Shown piece by piece: positions 14,640 to 24,443 of a stretch of DNA of 64,000 nucleotides (position 1 is its first letter; every line of letters begins with the position of its first letter). The stretch is from an uncultured Collinsella sp. (GTDB lineage Bacteria; Actinomycetota; Coriobacteriia; Coriobacteriales; Coriobacteriaceae): the NCBI GenBank assembly GCA_937923795.1, contig CALDWI010000046.1, positions 1 through 64,000 on the forward strand, written 5' to 3'. The position numbers were made by a program, and so were the translations under genes. The notes under the pieces were generated by a model, which made no database searches, was not told where the DNA came from, and saw only the letters and a list, made by a program, of their open reading frames with translations.

Positions 14640-17600
14640 CTAGCGAGGCCTATCCGAATTGGCTTCATTGGCGGTGTCGGTTTCGAGCGCCGTGCGGCGG
14701 GCGCTGTAGGCGACAAGGCCGGCACCAGCTGCGGCGAGTGCTGCTGCGGCTGCCGTAAGGGGAGCGTTGACATCGCCCGTGCCCGCAAGCGCGCCCGATT
14801 TTCCGGAGCGTTTGTTAGTGCCGTGGTCCTTGCCACTGCTGGAGCTGCTTCCGCCGGAGCCGCCGTCCTTGTCAGTACCGCCGCCACTCGAGCTGCCACT
14901 GCCGTCCGCCGTCATCGGTGCATCGTGAAGCCCCGTCGTATCCGCGTTGTCGCATACACCGACCTGAACTTCTGAGCGTTCGCATGCCGCGTCGGGCACA
15001 TGAAGCTCGTGCAGTACGGCACCCAGCGCCGAGTTTGCGCCCGGTCGAATTTCCTCGAGCGTTACGGGATCGAGCGCCACCAGATTGCGCGCCTTCGCAT
15101 ATAGCGTTACGCGTTTGCCCACTTCGTCGCTCCAACTCTCGGGGATGGCGAAGCTCATGCGGAACTGTGCCGTGCAACCCGGTGCCAGCACGGCGTTGCC
15201 GTTGTCGGCTACCAGCGGGTGCGTTGCAAAACGTGTGCCCAGCGTCTCGAGTGCATACTTCACGTGTGCCATGTCGTTGGCCGAAGCGTCCTCGGCAAGC
15301 TCTGGATCGTAGATCGAAGCCATGCGTGCGTTCACTCCGAATCCGATGGATGCGCTGGAGAACGGCTGGCTGGAGCCCTCTCGGTACAGATCGATTGTGC
15401 CGGCGGTCAGCAAGGTGTTGCCGTCGTTTCGCACCGTGACCATAAAGGATTCGCCTGCTGCTCCGGGCACCACCGCGCCCGAGGTAGCAACGGCGCCCGT
15501 CGGAGTGGCACACGCCACCAAGGGCACTTCGATGCCGTGTAGCTCAGCCTCGCTCTTCTCCGCGCTCACAATGTGCGTGGCGAGCGCGGAGAGCATGCCT
15601 CCCGACGTCAAAAATGTCGTTATCTGATCGACGGGATGGTCCAGCTCGCACATCACAAACGGCTCCGTGAAAAGATCGCCTGCCAAGGTGCTGGCGAAGA
15701 TGCGGAAGTGCTTGCCCATCACTGCTACCGGGTTGCCTTCTTCGTCGTAGGTTTGTCCCACCTTGCCGTCGGTGTTCTCTACATAGAGCACGCACCTGCC
15801 GTTGTTGCTTACGCTAAACGATGCCGGGCCACAGCCTGCGGCACCCACAGGCTGCGTTGCAAATGCCGATGCGCCTCGCGTCCAAGTAATATGCTGCAGT
15901 TGCTCGTTGACGGTTGCCAAAAAGCCCGAATGTTTTGGCCACGGCACCGCACGGGGCACCGCGGCGTCTGGTGACATAACGCCCCAGCCCGCGATAGACT
16001 GGCCGATCACGGCGTACGATGCGCAGCCGCAACCGTCTGCGGTCTCGTACGCAACGGGCACCACCATTTTGCCGTTGATATTCTCGGGCTCGCCCAGCTC
16101 GATACTCGACGGTGCTTGTGGAAAGCGGAGGACCTGACGGAACGTGAGACTGTCGCCCAAATCATCCGACCACAGGGTAAAGCATTCCAGCGCAACCTCA
16201 GCCTCGCTGCCGAGTGCCTTTTCTGCGGTGGTTCCGCGACGGTGGAGGTAGGCACCCGACAGACGTCCGTCGACAAGTGTCTTGCCCACCGTGATGCGTG
16301 GGCACTGCAGACAATGGTGGCCATCCTCCTGAAGGCGGCCGCGCGAGATGCTGCGCCACGACGTGTGCGACATCACGCGAACTCCGTCGTTGCTTATGCG
16401 CAGGCGCACAACGGACAGTATGCCGGCTGTGCTTGCCGTATCGAAAAGGGTGTTGTCGCCGTCGGGGCGCTCGCCCGAGACCAGCAGCACGTAGGCGTCC
16501 TGGTTTCCTCTTCCGTCCGTATATTCCACCACGTCGAAGTCGTAATCGTATATGCCGTCGCGCTCCACGTCGCCCTCGCCAAAGCCAAGGGGGAAGTCCA
16601 CGGGCGTGGGGGCAGACCACGCGCCGTTTGCCTTTGTGTGCACCACCAGGCGCGAGCGGCCATTGTCGCCGTAGCGCACCGAGGCGATACGGAACAGGCA
16701 TTCTACGCCGGCGATAATCGCCAGCTTCATGTGGGCTTCGCTGAGCACGCCAGTAAACAGCACGTTGTCGCTCGAGGGCTTGATGCCGCCACGCTCGTCC
16801 TCCGATACACCAGCAGAATTGGCGTTGGGGTCCGCAACGGCGTCCTTCGCCTGCCCGATATGGGTGTACGCATACATCGGCGCGGCGTTTTCGTCGTTCT
16901 CTATCAGTGCATGGACGAAATGCTCGATCTGTCCCGTGTCGTCGCTTTCTGCATCCGCCTTGAGCTCAATGCGCGTGACCGCTTGATCCCAATCGCGCAC
17001 GACAGGCGCGACGTTTACGGCGGTGGCCTTAACCTCGGCGCGTGCGAGTAGCTCGGCGTTGGTGACGATGGTGGCCGATGCGATAAATTGCGGCACGCCG
17101 CCCGCCTCGATGTTGCCGGGCGTGCCGAAGCAGGCATCCAGCGTGTAAGGCGTATCCCCACCCAATGCAAGCTCAGAGCGTTGGAGCACATACTGGTTGC
17201 CATTGTTCACCGACATATTCCACGAATCGAGGAGTGTGGGCCACGACCCCGACCAAGCCTTGGTGGTCCACTTGAACATTACGAACTGGAGTATCACATC
17301 GACATCGACGTCCGCACCCACGCGCAGTCGCGGAAGCTGGTGTCCATCTGCCTTCTCGTGCCCAATGAACAGCGTGAGGGATGCAGCGCCGCGCACGGCA
17401 GACGAAGCGACGCCTGCAACGCCGGCGCCAAAGGTGACGGCAAGCCCGATCTGGATGGTGAACGAGCCCGACGTGTTTGAATAGTCGAGCGAAATGTTTT
17501 TAAAAAACGCCGCGCCGCTGCCGTGCGTGTGGGCACCCACGGCGAGCGCCAGCTTCGCCAGCACCCAGGGGTTGACGTTTAGGAAAAACGGCACCGGTCC

Positions 17601-19007
17601 TAGGGTAAACTGCTCGGTCCAATTGAGGTCGGTTCTTACCTGGAAGAGGGCCTTAATATTGCCGTATGCGGGATCGTTGTTGTTGCCCCAGGTTTTGCCC
17701 ACCCAATCGTAGGCGAGCGAGCCGTACAGCTGTGTGGCGATATCCATCGTGAACAGCGGCGTGCAATGGTGGCGAAGGAGCTTGGTGTTTCTTGGATCGG
17801 TGCCCGAACCGGCACTCATCCTCTTGTACTGATTCCACTTCCCCTCCATCTCGTCGAGGTAGCGGTTTGCCTGCTTGGCGCCCGACTCGCGCGGCGATTT
17901 CTTCCAGTATTCCGGATCAGGGTTGCCCGAATCGTTCATATAGCTAGCTGGTTTGTACCCTCCGCCAAACAGCACGTATCCAGCAAACGAGAAATCGAAC
18001 AGAATGGGAAATGTGGGCATCCAGCACGTGAACTTATTGCCGCCGATACCGGGAAACGCCGCGGGGAAATCAAACGGAGTGATCTCTTGGTCCATGGTGG
18101 TGGGAATGATGGTGGTCGAGCCCGATTCCGCCTTTGCGGCCGGCGCGGTGACAACGGCCATAGGGGATGAGAGCGTGTAGGTTTTGCCCTGGTAGTCGAG
18201 CATAAAGCGCAGCTTGCACCCTTCCTCCAGAAGGCCCGAAGCTGCATCGAGGAACGTGTCTTCGAGCGTGAACGTCGCCAGATTATCCGCGCCCGATGCG
18301 CTGGCCTTGATCTGGCCGATCTGCGTGACGGTTTCGGTTGAGCTGCCCGCAGAGGGCATCACTTTATTGATATGCAACGTTGCCTGCCCGCCCTGCGGCA
18401 GATGAGCCTGCACGGTAAAAGCGTGCGTGTCGGGCTGGTCGTTTGCTGCTTCGTCCGCTGGCATTGCCATAAACGTGGCGTCGGCGTACTGGATGTCCCA
18501 TTCGTCGAACGTGAGCTGTCGAAAGTACGGCTCGCCATCGGAGAGCGGACGTGTGGGTGCGGTAATAGCGGTGCCGCCCTGGATACGCGCAAGGGGAATC
18601 TCGACATCGCGGTAGCCTGCCATGCTAATGGAGATGCCGCCGTTAAAGTCGTACGCGTCGAGAAGCGTTGCCTCGTCCACGTAGCCTTCTGAAAGAGGGG
18701 CGACCTCAAAGATGGCCGTGCCTTCGTCATCGGTCGTGGCGGTGAGCTGCTTGCCTGCGGCATAGCGCGATATGAGCGTGACCTGGGCACCCGTGATGGG
18801 CGTATTCTTGTTGGCGACGTCGACCACGACCACACCGAACATGGTGCGCGAGAGAACGAGCACCCTGAAGGGGTCTTTTTCGTCGGCATGGGCTTCGGTG
18901 GGTGCGAACGGCAATATGAAGGCGTTTGCGCTTCCCGGCACGCGCGGCATCATAATGCTCGCTAGCGAGGACGCTCCGGCGACAAGTAACGAACGGCGAT
19001 CAAGCAT
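14640..19007 (-). CDS. Giant Tat-exported, wall-anchored surface protein
   Basis: A 1455-residue surface protein. The N-terminus MLDRRSLLVAGASSLASIMM has the twin Arg and hydrophobic stretch of a Tat signal, cleaved near residue 29. A carboxypeptidase-regulatory-like strand domain (about residues 50-110) is followed by long, unrecognised regions without membrane segments. The C-terminus has a Ser/Gly/Asp linker, LAGTG at 1407-1411, a hydrophobic helix and Arg pairs. LAxTG is the motif of class E sortases in actinobacteria. The open frame reaches 19292, but the ATG at 19007 has GGGAG upstream and a clean signal peptide. Tat export suggests folding or cofactor insertion before secretion. A LuxR regulator lies just upstream on the same strand. 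Confidence 0.75.
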   Translation of the reverse strand: MLDRRSLLVAGASSLASIMMPRVPGSANAFILPFAPTEAHADEKDPFRVLVLSRTMFGVVVVDVANKNTPITGAQVTLISRYAAGKQLTATTDDEGTAIFEVAPLSEGYVDEATLLDAYDFNGGISISMAGYRDVEIPLARIQGGTAITAPTRPLSDGEPYFRQLTFDEWDIQYADATFMAMPADEAANDQPDTHAFTVQAHLPQGGQATLHINKVMPSAGSSTETVTQIGQIKASASGADNLATFTLEDTFLDAASGLLEEGCKLRFMLDYQGKTYTLSSPMAVVTAPAAKAESGSTTIIPTTMDQEITPFDFPAAFPGIGGNKFTCWMPTFPILFDFSFAGYVLFGGGYKPASYMNDSGNPDPEYWKKSPRESGAKQANRYLDEMEGKWNQYKRMSAGSGTDPRNTKLLRHHCTPLFTMDIATQLYGSLAYDWVGKTWGNNNDPAYGNIKALFQVRTDLNWTEQFTLGPVPFFLNVNPWVLAKLALAVGAHTHGSGAAFFKNISLDYSNTSGSFTIQIGLAVTFGAGVAGVASSAVRGAASLTLFIGHEKADGHQLPRLRVGADVDVDVILQFVMFKWTTKAWSGSWPTLLDSWNMSVNNGNQYVLQRSELALGGDTPYTLDACFGTPGNIEAGGVPQFIASATIVTNAELLARAEVKATAVNVAPVVRDWDQAVTRIELKADAESDDTGQIEHFVHALIENDENAAPMYAYTHIGQAKDAVADPNANSAGVSEDERGGIKPSSDNVLFTGVLSEAHMKLAIIAGVECLFRIASVRYGDNGRSRLVVHTKANGAWSAPTPVDFPLGFGEGDVERDGIYDYDFDVVEYTDGRGNQDAYVLLVSGERPDGDNTLFDTASTAGILSVVRLRISNDGVRVMSHTSWRSISRGRLQEDGHHCLQCPRITVGKTLVDGRLSGAYLHRRGTTAEKALGSEAEVALECFTLWSDDLGDSLTFRQVLRFPQAPSSIELGEPENINGKMVVPVAYETADGCGCASYAVIGQSIAGWGVMSPDAAVPRAVPWPKHSGFLATVNEQLQHITWTRGASAFATQPVGAAGCGPASFSVSNNGRCVLYVENTDGKVGQTYDEEGNPVAVMGKHFRIFASTLAGDLFTEPFVMCELDHPVDQITTFLTSGGMLSALATHIVSAEKSEAELHGIEVPLVACATPTGAVATSGAVVPGAAGESFMVTVRNDGNTLLTAGTIDLYREGSSQPFSSASIGFGVNARMASIYDPELAEDASANDMAHVKYALETLGTRFATHPLVADNGNAVLAPGCTAQFRMSFAIPESWSDEVGKRVTLYAKARNLVALDPVTLEEIRPGANSALGAVLHELHVPDAACERSEVQVGVCDNADTTGLHDAPMTADGSGSSSGGGTDKDGGSGGSSSSSGKDHGTNKRSGKSGALAGTGDVNAPLTAAAAALAAAGAGLVAYSARRTALETDTANEANSDRPR

Positions 19008-19162
19008 CTTGGGCTCCCATCCCGCAAGTATCGGTGGAAATAATCCAATTTTGCGAGAAGGCGCCCCGTGGCGGTAGTGCCGTTCAAGGGTCAAAATGTC
19101 CAAATTGATCGAGCGAAGCGCCGGGTTCCGGAACGCGTTCGATGCGCTTGGTAGTCCGGTCG

Positions 19163-20167
19163 CTAACGTAACATATGCGCGACCAGCTCGGCGCGTGTGC
19201 CGATGCCAAGCTTTGCGTATACGCCGGATAGGCGGTTTTTGACGGTGCCCGGCGATACTCCCATATGGCGTGCGATTTCGGCGTTGGTCCACCCACGACA
19301 GGCGAGCATGGCCATGGTGAATTCCGTGGTCGTTAGATCGTCGGCAACGTCCTCGCCCGAATCGGGGTTGTGGATGCGCCGCCAGCCGTAGCTGAAGCGG
19401 TACGTGATCTCGATGATGCGCGCGAAGTCGTCAGGGTATTGCGTTTTTAGGCATGCCTCGATAAGCCCCTGTAAAAGGCCGTGATGCTCGCCAATGAGCT
19501 CAATAAGGCCGTCGGGACGCGCAATGTTCCAAGCAACTCCGAAGTGCGTTTTTGCGGCGTCGATGTCCTTGAGGCTCATGCATGCCATGGAAGCTGCCAA
19601 GTGCAGGAACAGCTCCGAGATGGGATAACTTCCCTGTTTCATGATCAGGGCGTTTTCCGCCATGCCCAGGCTGCGGCCATATTTGCCGCGCAGGTACAGG
19701 GCATGCGCCATCACGTAGCTGGCGAACAGGCGCAGACCTTCGGGCAGATGCGCCGCAAGCGGATAAAACTCTTCGGCGGAATACGGGGAAGGCAAGTGCA
19801 GCAGGACGCTCGCGGCCGAGGCGAACAGGATATGCGTGGCGTGGACGGCGGGCGACTCCTCGTCAGCCGGCGTATCGAGGATGCCAGCAAGGCACCGGCG
19901 GGCGTCGGCGATACGGTTGAGCGACAGGCTGGCGTATCCGCAGATAAAGCATGCGGAATAGCACAGCGCGGGATCGGTGGCGTCAAGATAGGGGCGCGCC
20001 GTCTTGGCAGCGAGGGCGGCCTGTCCGCGAAAGTACAGCGCTTCTGCCGTGGCGATGGTGCGTGAATCGGGGTCGGAAATGCCTGCAACCGCAGCGTCAA
20101 TCTGCCCCGGCACAAAGGCGGTGCACATCAACGGCATGGGAACGCATGGGTAGCCATCGCAGTCCAT
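19163..20167 (-). CDS. LuxR-type HTH regulator with TPR-like N-terminus
   Basis: A 334-residue regulator. The last 65 residues are a LuxR helix-turn-helix (LTTTEFTMAMLACRGWTNAE, then IARHMGVSPGTVKNRL). The N-terminal 260 residues are helical, Ala-rich and repeat-like, resembling the tetratricopeptide region of MalT-type or Coriobacteriia LuxR proteins, but there is no ATP-binding NACHT domain. The ATG at 20167 is preceded by GGGAGA. The gene is 155 bases upstream of the giant surface protein on the same strand and is the obvious candidate to control it. The signal it senses is unknown. Confidence 0.82.
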   Translation of the reverse strand: MDCDGYPCVPMPLMCTAFVPGQIDAAVAGISDPDSRTIATAEALYFRGQAALAAKTARPYLDATDPALCYSACFICGYASLSLNRIADARRCLAGILDTPADEESPAVHATHILFASAASVLLHLPSPYSAEEFYPLAAHLPEGLRLFASYVMAHALYLRGKYGRSLGMAENALIMKQGSYPISELFLHLAASMACMSLKDIDAAKTHFGVAWNIARPDGLIELIGEHHGLLQGLIEACLKTQYPDDFARIIEITYRFSYGWRRIHNPDSGEDVADDLTTTEFTMAMLACRGWTNAEIARHMGVSPGTVKNRLSGVYAKLGIGTRAELVAHMLR

Positions 20168-20234
20168 CTTCCATCTCCCAACAGCTGGCAACAATGCAGC
20201 AATTGTACTCCTGTTGCTCGGGACCCCTTTCGTT

Positions 20235-21386
20235 CTACTGTTCGGTTAACGCTGCGGATCGTTTTGGAAGGCTTACGAGTATGGTAGTACCGTTCTCGGA
20301 ACTTTCTTCGACCTCTACCGTGCCACCGTGAAGCGCTGCAATCTCCCAAACGAGCGCTAGTCCGAGTCCTGCGCCGCCGTATGCCCTGCTGCGGGATTTG
20401 TCTAGACGAAAGAACGGCTGGAAGATGCTCTCACGGTACTGCTTGGGTATTCCCGGGCCCTGGTCCTCGACTCGCAGGAACACATGGCTGTCGTTGTCGC
20501 AGATGGAGACGTTGACAGTCGAGCCGGTGCGGCTGTAACGGATGGCATTTTCGACCAGGTTAAACACCAGCCTATAGAGGAGCGTGTCGCTCCCGATTAC
20601 TAAAGCGTCTCCAGCACAATTGAGGGCTATGCCCTTATTTTCGGCAAGTGGCGCAAGGTCGGTGAGGACCTCTTCGGACAAAGGACCAAGTTCCACATCG
20701 TCCTCGCAAGGGACGCTGCGGAGCTCACTCATCTCGAGCAATACCTTGGCCATTCGAGACATGCGCTCGGTTTGTTCTTGTAGCAGGCCGAGCAGCTCGG
20801 CTGTTTCGGGTTGCAAACCGGAGTGCTCGGAGATGAATAGTTCAATCTGTGCTTGCATAAGGGCGAGCGGGGTGCGCAGCTCGTGTGCGGCGTTGCCGGT
20901 AAACTGACGCTGTGCAGAGAACCCTTCGCCAAGACGGGCGATCATGTCGTTGAAAGAGGCGCTGCATCGTTGTAGCTCGGTGGGCACATCTTCACTGAGT
21001 CTGATTTCGCTTAGGTTGTCAGGCTGCACGCGCTCAACCTGGGCTGCAAAAGCCCGTAGCGGTCTGAGTGCACGGCCGCTCACAAAGTATGCCAGCACGC
21101 CGCCAAGGAGTGTGACTCCAGCCGTGATGTACCAAGCTGTCGTGCCAAAAGATTCCTGTGCGTCGTTTACGACGATCGTGACCTTGTCATCGGGGGTCGC
21201 TTTCGTTGGGTCGAACACCTGGGGCGAATCCGCGCCGGCAGCGTTAAAGGCCGAGATGTCACTGCCGATGGCATCCATATAGCGCATGCCCGTATAGCCG
21301 ACCAGGCAGTTCGTCAGCACGCACGCCGCACACGTCAGCAGCGCCGTCATGATCGTTATGCGCCATTGCAGCGAAAGCCTTTTCAT
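20235..21386 (-). CDS. Sensor histidine kinase
   Basis: A 383-residue membrane kinase. Two membrane helices (about residues 10-35 and 88-110) flank a small extracellular loop, followed by a HAMP-like linker, the H-box FTGNAAHELRTPL, and N, G1 and G2 boxes (NLVENAIRYS, DQGPGIP, GGAGLGLAL). It phosphorylates the response regulator encoded upstream; its start overlaps that gene's stop as ATGA. The sensed signal is unknown, but the divergent redox operon suggests an oxidative or envelope thiol cue. Confidence 0.9.
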   Translation of the reverse strand: MKRLSLQWRITIMTALLTCAACVLTNCLVGYTGMRYMDAIGSDISAFNAAGADSPQVFDPTKATPDDKVTIVVNDAQESFGTTAWYITAGVTLLGGVLAYFVSGRALRPLRAFAAQVERVQPDNLSEIRLSEDVPTELQRCSASFNDMIARLGEGFSAQRQFTGNAAHELRTPLALMQAQIELFISEHSGLQPETAELLGLLQEQTERMSRMAKVLLEMSELRSVPCEDDVELGPLSEEVLTDLAPLAENKGIALNCAGDALVIGSDTLLYRLVFNLVENAIRYSRTGSTVNVSICDNDSHVFLRVEDQGPGIPKQYRESIFQPFFRLDKSRSRAYGGAGLGLALVWEIAALHGGTVEVEESSENGTTILVSLPKRSAALTEQ

Positions 21387-22057
21387 TCGCTATCCTCCAT
21401 AACGTAGCCCTCTCCAATCCGATTGCGAATCGGGTCGTATCCCAAAGCGCTGCGCAACTTTTTTCGGAGCGACGAGATGTGAACGCGGGTTGCGTTGCTA
21501 AAGCTGTTCACGGTGCTATCCCAAACGTGCTCGATAAGCTCCTCTTGGCTTACCGGTCGCCCCTGATTAAGTATCAGGTATTCCAAGATTCCCGTTTCCT
21601 TGCGTGTAAGAGATAAGGCCTCGCTGCCCACGGAAGCGATGCGCGCCTTGGTGTCAAAGCTGAGTTTTCCGCAGGTTAATACTATGTCGCTTTGTGCGAA
21701 GCGCCTGAGGGTAAGGCTGCGGATCCTTGCCGCAAGTTCGTCCAGATGAAACGGCTTGGTGAGGTAATCGTTGGCGCCGGCATCGAGTCCGTCGACCTTA
21801 TCGGATACTTCGCCACGCGCGGACAGAATCAGCACCTTGGTCTCGCAGTCGGTTTTCCTAAGTTCCCTGAGTACGGTCATGCCGTCGATACGGGGAAGGT
21901 TGAGGTCGAGTACCACGAGGTCGAAGGCCTCAACGTCCAGCAGGTCGAGCGCCTCCTGCCCGTCGTGACAGCAGTCGACGCTGTACGCCAAGTTTCGCAA
22001 GCTGCGCGCGATTGCGTCACACAGCGCCTGCTCGTCCTCGACGATCAAAATACGCAT
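21383..22057 (-). CDS. OmpR-type response regulator
   Basis: A 224-residue regulator with a receiver domain (acidic VEDE near residue 6, phosphorylation site in VVLDLNLPRIDG, Lys in LTKPF) and an OmpR winged-helix domain ending with RVHISSLRKKL. The ATG at 22057 follows AAGGAGA; an upstream in-frame ATG at 22075 is rejected. It is the first gene of the two-component operon and is divergent from the CD1871A/polyferredoxin operon, with 91 bases between the starts. Confidence 0.9.
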   Translation of the reverse strand: MRILIVEDEQALCDAIARSLRNLAYSVDCCHDGQEALDLLDVEAFDLVVLDLNLPRIDGMTVLRELRKTDCETKVLILSARGEVSDKVDGLDAGANDYLTKPFHLDELAARIRSLTLRRFAQSDIVLTCGKLSFDTKARIASVGSEALSLTRKETGILEYLILNQGRPVSQEELIEHVWDSTVNSFSNATRVHISSLRKKLRSALGYDPIRNRIGEGYVMEDSE

Positions 22058-22148
22058 AACAGTCTCCTTGCACATTTCAAATCGCGCTTAACACGGATTT
22101 TATAGTCGATATGGTCCAATAGGTCGCGTGACGAAAGGAGTGGTCAAG

Positions 22149-22295
22149 TTGTTCAAAGCGATAAAACCTGTAATGCAGGTTGCGTTGCTGATCGTCGGTG
22201 TGGCCATGGTGTGCTTTGGCGTTATGCGTGGCGAGGCGGATGCCGTGCTGGCCAAGGCGATTAGGCTGTGCTTGGAGTGTATCGGAATTGGATAA
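22149..22295 (+). CDS. CD1871A family CXXC small membrane protein
   Basis: A 48-residue protein that starts at TTG, 8 bases after GGAG. It has one membrane helix (about VALLIVGVAMVCFGVMRG) and a C-terminal CLECIG containing the CXXC motif of the CD1871A family. In clostridia and Coriobacteriia this family is encoded beside a membrane polyferredoxin and a TlpA-like thioredoxin, exactly as here. The next gene starts inside its last codons, so the two are translationally coupled. A role as a thiol relay between the polyferredoxin and the exported thioredoxin is inferred from context only. Confidence 0.78.
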   Translation: MFKAIKPVMQVALLIVGVAMVCFGVMRGEADAVLAKAIRLCLECIGIG

Positions 22296-23190
22296 AAGAA
22301 AAAACACCGTGTCGCATGTTTTGGCCAGAATTCGCGGATTCATTCAGGCGGCGGCAACGCTCATCACCAACATTCACCTGCCAAACTTTGCTAAAGGCGG
22401 CATCTATCAGGGCGCGGGAAAAACAGTCTGCGTACCCGGGCTTAACTGCTATTCGTGCCCCGCGGCATCGGGTGCGTGCCCCATCGGGTCGTTCCAGTCG
22501 GTGGTGGGTTCATCTAAGTTCAACTTCTCCTACTACGTTACCGGTACGCTCATTTTGCTCGGCGTGCTGCTGGGACGCTTTGTATGCGGCTTTCTGTGCC
22601 CGTTTGGCTGGCTTCAGGAGCTGCTTCATAAGATTCCCGGCAAAAAGTTCTCCACGAAAAAGCTCAAGCCGCTCACGTACATCAAGTACGTCGTGCTGTT
22701 GTTTGCCGTGGTGCTGCTGCCCGTCTTGGTGGTTAACGATGTGGGGATGGGGGACCCGTTCTTTTGCAAGTACATCTGTCCGCAGGGTGTGCTCGAGGGC
22801 GCCATTCCTCTGGCCATTGCCAATGCCGGCATTCGATCTGCGTTGGGACAGCTCTTTACTTGGAAACTTGCCGTTCTCATTGCCGTGGTAGTGCTGAGCG
22901 TTTTGTTCTACCGCCCCTTCTGCAAATGGATTTGTCCACTCGGCGCATTCTATGCGCTCATGAATAGGGTGTCCCTACTGGGGATTCGGGTTGACGCATG
23001 CAAATGTGTCTCGTGCGGCAAGTGCTCAAAGGCTTGTCAGATGGACGTTGATGTGGTCCGCGCGCCCAATCATGCCGAATGCATCCGGTGCGGAAAGTGC
23101 ATCGGGGCCTGTCCCGTCGATGCCATCAGCTATCGCTATGGCCTGGATGTGTCGGCGGAAAAGCTTCCCTTGCCCGCCGATAAAAAGTAA
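22288..23190 (+). CDS. NapH-like membrane 4Fe-4S polyferredoxin
   Basis: A 300-residue membrane protein with four or five helices. Two cytoplasmic or membrane-edge CxxxCP motifs (CGFLCPFGWLQE and CKWICPLGAFYA) are typical of NapH/NosR/RnfB-like electron-transfer proteins, and CKYICPQGVLEG is a third. Two classical 4Fe-4S clusters follow at the C-terminus (CVSCGKCSKAC, CIRCGKCIGAC). The TTG start overlaps the CD1871A gene by 8 bases. It probably moves electrons from a cytoplasmic donor across the membrane to the thioredoxin-like lipoprotein encoded next. Confidence 0.88.
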   Translation: MDKRKNTVSHVLARIRGFIQAAATLITNIHLPNFAKGGIYQGAGKTVCVPGLNCYSCPAASGACPIGSFQSVVGSSKFNFSYYVTGTLILLGVLLGRFVCGFLCPFGWLQELLHKIPGKKFSTKKLKPLTYIKYVVLLFAVVLLPVLVVNDVGMGDPFFCKYICPQGVLEGAIPLAIANAGIRSALGQLFTWKLAVLIAVVVLSVLFYRPFCKWICPLGAFYALMNRVSLLGIRVDACKCVSCGKCSKACQMDVDVVRAPNHAECIRCGKCIGACPVDAISYRYGLDVSAEKLPLPADKK

Positions 23191-23219
23191 ACAAGCTTCG
23201 ACAAAACGGAGGAATGACT

Positions 23220-24191
23220 ATGAAGCTTTCTAAGATTGCGGCCCTGTTTATGGTGCCGGTGCTGGCCTTGTGTCTTGTGGCGTGCTCGGCACCTGGCGGC
23301 AATGCGAGCGAATCTGCGAGCTCCGATCCTAAGATCGCAGAACTCACTGCGCAGAAGCCGGCCAATGCCGACGAGGCCGCCGAGCTGTATGCGAAGCTCA
23401 TGCAGAAGGAGAACGAGATCTTTTCGAGTGATAACGCGCTGTGGGAAAAGGTATTCAATGCGGCAAATAAAGACTCGGCAATGATTGAGGACGGCAGCAA
23501 TTACGGCGATTTCCTGCTCAAGACCATCGACGGCGCCAAGGATGAGTTTACGGCGGATGAGCTCAAGACGCTCAAGGCCGGTGCACAGCAGATCAAGGAG
23601 ATCGAGGACAAGCTCGAGAGCCTGGAGAAGGAGTTCCCCGGCTGTGGAAGCACGCCGAGTGCAGGCGAGAGCGTCGACGCTTCGACCGCTGGCATGACGG
23701 CTGGTGCCAATGCTTCGAGCGAGGCGACGAAGTTCCCCAGCTTTACGGGCAAGGACCTGGATGGCAACGACGTGAACAGCGACGAGCTGTTCTCTAAGAA
23801 CAAGGTCACCGTCATGAACTTCTGGTTCACTACTTGCAAGCCGTGCGTGGGCGAGCTGGGCGATCTTGAGAAGCTGAATCAGGAGCTTGCCGAGAAGGGC
23901 GGCCAGGTCGTGGGCGTCAATTCCTTTACGCTCGATGGCAACAAGGGCGAGATCGCAGATGCCAAGGACGTGCTGAGCAAGAAGGGCGTGACATATAAGA
24001 ACATCTGGTTCAAGTCGGATAGCGAGGCCGGTAAGTTTACGTCAAATTTGTTCTCGTTCCCGACAACGTATGTCATCGATCAGAATGGCAACATCGTAGG
24101 GGATCCAATCGTGGGAGCCATCAGCTCCGCTGAGCAGCGCGCAGCGCTCGACAAGCTTATCGACCAGGCGATTGCGAATAGCGAGCAGTAG
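23220..24191 (+). CDS. TlpA-like thioredoxin lipoprotein
   Basis: A 323-residue lipoprotein. The signal peptide ends LVAC with the lipidated Cys near residue 22. A helical, charged region (about residues 35-130) precedes a thioredoxin-fold domain with WFTTCKPC, the redox-active CxxC, and the cis-Pro segment FSFPTTYV. The ATG at 23220 is used because GGAGGA is too close to the ATG at 23214. It completes the CD1871A-polyferredoxin-TlpA operon and is probably the extracytoplasmic thiol reductase that receives electrons from the polyferredoxin. Confidence 0.88.
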   Translation: MKLSKIAALFMVPVLALCLVACSAPGGNASESASSDPKIAELTAQKPANADEAAELYAKLMQKENEIFSSDNALWEKVFNAANKDSAMIEDGSNYGDFLLKTIDGAKDEFTADELKTLKAGAQQIKEIEDKLESLEKEFPGCGSTPSAGESVDASTAGMTAGANASSEATKFPSFTGKDLDGNDVNSDELFSKNKVTVMNFWFTTCKPCVGELGDLEKLNQELAEKGGQVVGVNSFTLDGNKGEIADAKDVLSKKGVTYKNIWFKSDSEAGKFTSNLFSFPTTYVIDQNGNIVGDPIVGAISSAEQRAALDKLIDQAIANSEQ

Positions 24192-24270
24192 AAAACGCGT
24201 AAAGCATGGCGAGGATCGCGCGCCGCTGTGCGGAGTAGTCCGCTGCCTTTCAAGATAATCTCCACCATAT

Positions 24271-24297
24271 AGAGGCCCCACTTGGGGCCTCTTTTTT
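24271..24297 (+). terminator. Rho-independent terminator of the TlpA operon
   Basis: AGAGGCCCC/GGGGCCTCT with a 4-base loop and a run of six T (24292-24297). Confidence 0.9.
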
Positions 24298-24443
24298 GGG
24301 TGCCGTCCCGTTCGTTTTTTGATGCGGTTCCCTACATTCCTCACTGGTGTCGGTGAAAAATGGGGATAGAGTAGGACAAACGCGTCGAATACGAACGGCG
24401 GGGGAGAGCGGGCAGGGTGCCTGCGCAGGAGAGGTTGCCGTCC

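Noticed and set aside
16116..17051. Plus-strand frame inside the giant surface protein gene
   Set aside because: It is an antisense shadow; codon use and composition follow the minus-strand gene.
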